Assembly: GCA_009663005.1 (NCBI GenBank)
Contig: CM018911.1
Coordinates: forward strand, 15,557,436 to 15,567,435
Source: Actinidia chinensis
Taxonomy: Eukaryota; Streptophyta; Magnoliopsida; Ericales; Actinidiaceae
DNA: 10,000 nucleotides
Reading direction: 5' to 3'
Positions 7,330 to 10,000 of the stretch are shown one piece after another; within the stretch, counting starts at the first letter, position 1; every line of letters begins with the position of its first letter. The translations under genes and the position numbers were made by a program. The notes below the pieces were generated by a model that searched no databases, was not told the origin of the DNA, and worked only from the letters and a program-made list of their open reading frames with translations.

Positions 7330-8200
7330 GGTTGGCATTGGTTGTAGCACTCAGAAGCCGATGCCCCAAACTTGTTACAGTTAAAGCATGTACCCGAACT
7401 TTTTCTCATGGACTTCTTGGTATCGCCCGTTTTGGTCCGTTTGACACTCTTGCCTTTCTGGTTTTTGACCCTTGTCCTTAGACTTCTTTGTCTTCCGAGG
7501 ACTGACCAGCTCAAAGGAGGTTGACTGTTGGCCATGTAGGATGGGTTGGACACCTTTGTTTCTTGCCTTGTTTTCCTTCTCAACATTGAGCTTGAAGAAA
7601 GAGTCTCCAAGTCCATCTCCTTGTTTTTGACATGAGAATAACTCTTGAATCTCTTTCCATGTCTCGGAGCTTTGTTGGATGACTGCCGCCACTATAAATG
7701 CCGCACTCATGCATTCCTTCTGCTTTTTATTTCATTTATGAGACCTGGAGCTCCGGGAACGTGAGCGTTACCGATCACCCCCCCCCCCCCCCCCCCTCGT
7801 GTCCACATTACATGTCTAGAACCGGTCAAAATAAACTTCTTGGAACCGCTCCCTCGATCTTGTATTTTCCTGTCTAAGGACTCCCACAGCTCCTTTAGCA
7901 GATTTCGATCAATTGTACACCGAGTACAAGGGAATCCTCCAAGGCATTGAGAATATAATTCTTGCACAGATAATCCGCATTTTTTCCAGTTATCTCTCGC
8001 ATCACCTTCTGACTATCGTCTCATTTCAGCCCAACTGGAGCTTCTACAGTTAAGCATCCAGCGAGATTTAGCGTCGAAGATAGAACATCATCTTCTGCTG
8101 CATCGCTTGAAATCAACCCCACCAAAACTTTCTTGGTTTGTCCACATGAGCCATCGGGATCGTTGAACACCAGGGGTTGGATCAGCATTTCTCCCAGAAA
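7330..8200 (-). pseudogene. Copia gag remnant with zinc knuckle
   Basis: The N-terminal part has KPRKF and FKR near 8100-8150, then TLNLAGCLT and EAP (8030-8092). After a stop at 8021-8023 come [19 protein letters not shown] (near 7880) and GSKKF. The region then meets a run of 19 G (minus strand) and resumes with VIGNAH, VAAVIQQ and ETWKE (7650-7690). The zinc knuckle, CFNCNKFGASASEC (7347-7388), keeps the three Cys but has Ala where CX2CX4HX4C needs His. Gag forms the particle shell and binds the RNA through this knuckle. At least three frame changes and one stop break the gene. Confidence 0.85.
7778..7796 (+). repeat. Run of 19 C inside the gag remnant
   Basis: A homopolymer of 19 C (G on the coding strand) sits in gag where the family has a short lysine-threonine stretch between the MVD-like and VIG segments. 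It may have grown by slippage in dead DNA, or its length may be a sequencing artefact. The G-rich strand could form a quadruplex. Confidence 0.85.
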
Positions 8201-8667
8201 CGTGAAACTTGAGTGCTTGTTTTCAATAGCATTAGTGTCGACATGTTGTCGAGGTTTTTTTCGGAAAAAGATACACATATAAGTGCATATATCCTCACCA
8301 TATCCGCAATATGAATAGATTAAACAAGCTAGATCATAATCACCATAAATGGATAACACTTGTTATACTGCAGGTTGTTGTTTTGATATCAACGCCCTTA
8401 GTCGGAGAGATTGACCCTTTGAAACCGAAACGGTATGCAAGGGCAACTCTAAATCGGTTTGAGGAAAACCTCCAACCGGTCCCATATGAACAAGCTTCAA
8501 ACTACCTTGTTCAATAAAGGTCCAGCCGTGACAACTGCCTAAGGCCCGTAGGCCTATCAACTCTATCCCAATTCAAACCGCGCACGGTTGACCCATATGG
8601 GTTATATATAAATTATAATTTCCAGCACTTTGCCAAATCTATAATTTTTATAAAATCTGGATATAGG
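8201..8667. other. Sequence between copia gag and the right arm, unassigned
   Basis: This should correspond to the copia 5' leader and LTR, but I see no primer-binding site or LTR end. Small palindromes are present: GAACAAG/CTTGTTC (8488-8514), AGGCC/GGCCT (about 8541-8555) and ACCCATATGGGT (8591-8602). Open frames on both strands (8311-8560) match no family. From about 8600 it is AT-rich and may belong to a longer version of the right arm. Confidence 0.4.
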
Positions 8668-8854
8668 GTAAGTTTTTCAAAAATGTAGATAAAATATTAA
8701 TTACCAATAGGAAAAATAATATAATTGTTTTTTAACAAACTTTTGGTAAAGAAAATATCACAGTAGTAGTAGGTTAATTTTATAATTATTTAAGCTTTTA
8801 AGTTAAATAGAAACTCTCATATTTGGGTAAAACAATAATTACATAACCCTGAAG

Positions 8855-8858
<4 letters not shown>

Positions 8859-8889
<31 letters not shown>
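8859..8889. repeat. TA microsatellite
   Basis: An uninterrupted AT/TA run lies within the right arm. The matching place in the left arm (about 4975-5020) is A-rich and only partly TA, so the run has expanded or been lost since the arms separated. Shorter TA runs recur near 9000-9035, 9070-9080, 9150-9165 and 9200-9215. Confidence 0.9.
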
Positions 8890-8893
<4 letters not shown>

Positions 8894-9300
8894 AATTTAT
8901 TGTTTAAATCTAGAATTATCAAAACTTTCGTGATTAAAACTGTACTACATGTAAAGTTTAAAACTGTAATTACTTCCCATGCTTCCTTACTTTTACATAT
9001 ATATAATATATATATATATATAGTATATATATATATTATAATCTATTTCATCACTTTCTTTACTTTTATATATATATAATATTTCCCACTCACTTATTAT
9101 ATGTATAAGATTATTATAATTATCTTCCACGCTTCTCTTATATTTCTTATATATATATATATATTATTATATATTATATAAAATATTTCACCCACCTTAT
9201 TATATATATATATATAGATTATTATCATATGTCTCCCCCCTCTATTTTCTTTCTTTCTTTCCTCATTTTTTTTTTTTCTTCTCCTAACTATCTTTATTAA

Positions 9301-9715
9301 TACGGCGAATTGGAGGGGAGCATAGCGAAAAGTGAAACACGGAGGGGATAAAAAGGGGACGGAGTTCGATACAGGCAGGCAAAGAGAAAACTAAGCCAAG
9401 AGAACGTTGTAGGGCAACCGGCGTGACGGAACAGAAAAATCAGACCCAGGGAGAGGCCTAGAAAAGAGACTAGAACAGAAGGAGGTGGCCAGAGAGGCGT
9501 ATACGGAGCACACAGCAAACGCAGAGCAAGTAGGTGAAAGAACGAGCATGGAGCAGAATAAATAAAGAGGGTAAAAAAAAGACCTAATGTTAGCGTAAAA
9601 AAAGAGGTAGCAGAGAAGAGAAGAGATGGGACACAAATAGAGGAGAGAGAGATAAACAAACGACGCTGGCGCGAGGAAGACGAGGATGCAAGAAGGGGTA
9701 GAGAGAGCGGTAATA
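9301..9715. other. Block of about 415 bp present only in the right arm
   Basis: The flanking sequences TAATAAAG...GAGAAG and GCAGGCA...ATAATATTATA are adjacent in the left arm (about 4610-4680) but are split here by this block. The block is richer in G and C than the surrounding arm and strongly purine-biased on the plus strand. The minus-strand open frames through it (9297-9807) are Ser/Leu/Phe/Pro-rich products of that bias, not genes. It is either an insertion in the right arm or a piece deleted from the left arm. Confidence 0.65.
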
Positions 9716-10000
9716 TCTAAATTATTATAATATATATATCTCCATGCCTGCCACATGCGTTCCTCCTTAATATTAGTATGATATATAGATAATAATAGTA
9801 TCCACATGTTGTCTTGTCTCCCTCAGAATGCGCAGCGTTTTTTTTTTTTAGCTGTCCCCTTTTCTCTCCTTCTATGCCATAGAGTTCCTTCTCTCTCTTC
9901 CCTTTCTCTTCTCTTTCCTTTCTTTCTTATTATTTTCCTTCTATCCGTGTCCCCCTCTCTCTTTCATCTCATTCATTTCTTCTAATATGAGAGACTTGCT

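Larger units (their letters stand above)
5217..8200 (-). mobile_element. Ty1/copia retrotransposon body, truncated and decayed
   Basis: Reading from high to low coordinates, the domain order is gag, CCHC zinc knuckle, aspartic protease, GAG-pre-integrase, integrase and reverse transcriptase, the diagnostic Ty1/copia order. Motifs resemble the Tnt1/Tork-type group. Every domain has stops or frame changes, so no polyprotein can be made. The element stops within the reverse-transcriptase YxDD motif at 5217; the rest of that domain and RNase H are absent. No flanking direct LTRs, primer-binding site or polypurine tract are visible, so both ends have been lost. It lies wholly between the two arms of the long inverted repeat. 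Confidence 0.9.
8668..10000 (-). repeat. Right arm of the long inverted repeat, running off the window
   Basis: This is the inverted partner of 4362-5216. Its inner end begins GTAAGTTTTTCAAAAAT, and its last bases (ATGAGAGACTTGCT) pair with 4362-4375. It is longer than the left arm chiefly because of an extra block at 9301-9715 and longer TA runs (for example 8859-8889). Many small indels and substitutions separate the arms, so they have diverged for some time. The arm is AT-rich near 8800-9240 and pyrimidine-rich on the plus strand near 9840-9990. No gene is seen. Confidence 0.85.

Noticed and set aside
6978..7481. Plus-strand open frames
   Set aside because: They are antisense to the copia protease and gag, whose motifs explain the sequence.
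9297..9807. Minus-strand open frames of 120 and 138 codons
   Set aside because: They overlap each other in different frames within a pyrimidine-rich strand and show no domain; hydrophobic runs come from composition.

Overview
The window looks like a gene-poor, repeat-rich piece of a land-plant nuclear chromosome, most likely a eudicot. The evidence is a decayed plant-type LINE, a decayed Ty1/copia polyprotein, a MITE, plant-style introns, and exons resembling the plant-specific split of Mediator subunit MED33 (REF4/RFR1). I see no intact protein-coding gene, no rRNA or tRNA, and no bacterial features. Family names come from recall of conserved motifs, not from a database search.

Layout. (1) 75-857, plus strand: the 3' end of a non-LTR retrotransposon (reverse transcriptase tail and C-terminal domain), with several stops and one frameshift, ending in a worn TTG-type tail. 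(2) 1315-3091, minus strand: part of a MED33-like gene. Two exons with good splice sites are still open. The exon upstream of them (2727-3091) carries a stop and several one- or two-base shifts, so the copy is a pseudogene. The intron between the two open exons holds a MITE of about 326 bp (1813-2138). (3) 3092-4361: unassigned sequence with an imperfect hairpin (3555-3619) and a possible plus-strand promoter or LTR-like stretch. (4) 4362-10000: a very long inverted repeat. Its left arm (4362-5216) matches the reverse complement of the right arm (8668 to the window edge). Between the arms lies a minus-strand Ty1/copia body (about 8200 down to 5217) with gag, zinc knuckle, protease, integrase and the first part of reverse transcriptase, all with many lesions. 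The copia homology stops exactly inside the reverse-transcriptase YxDD motif, where the left arm begins.

How it fits together. Nothing here works as a pathway. The region records nested and truncated transposons next to a broken gene copy. The most notable structure is the inverted repeat around the copia remnant. It could be a foldback- or Mutator-like element with long AT-rich termini that carries copia sequence, or two copies of one repeat inserted in opposite orientation. A transcript across it could fold into a long dsRNA and feed small-RNA silencing.
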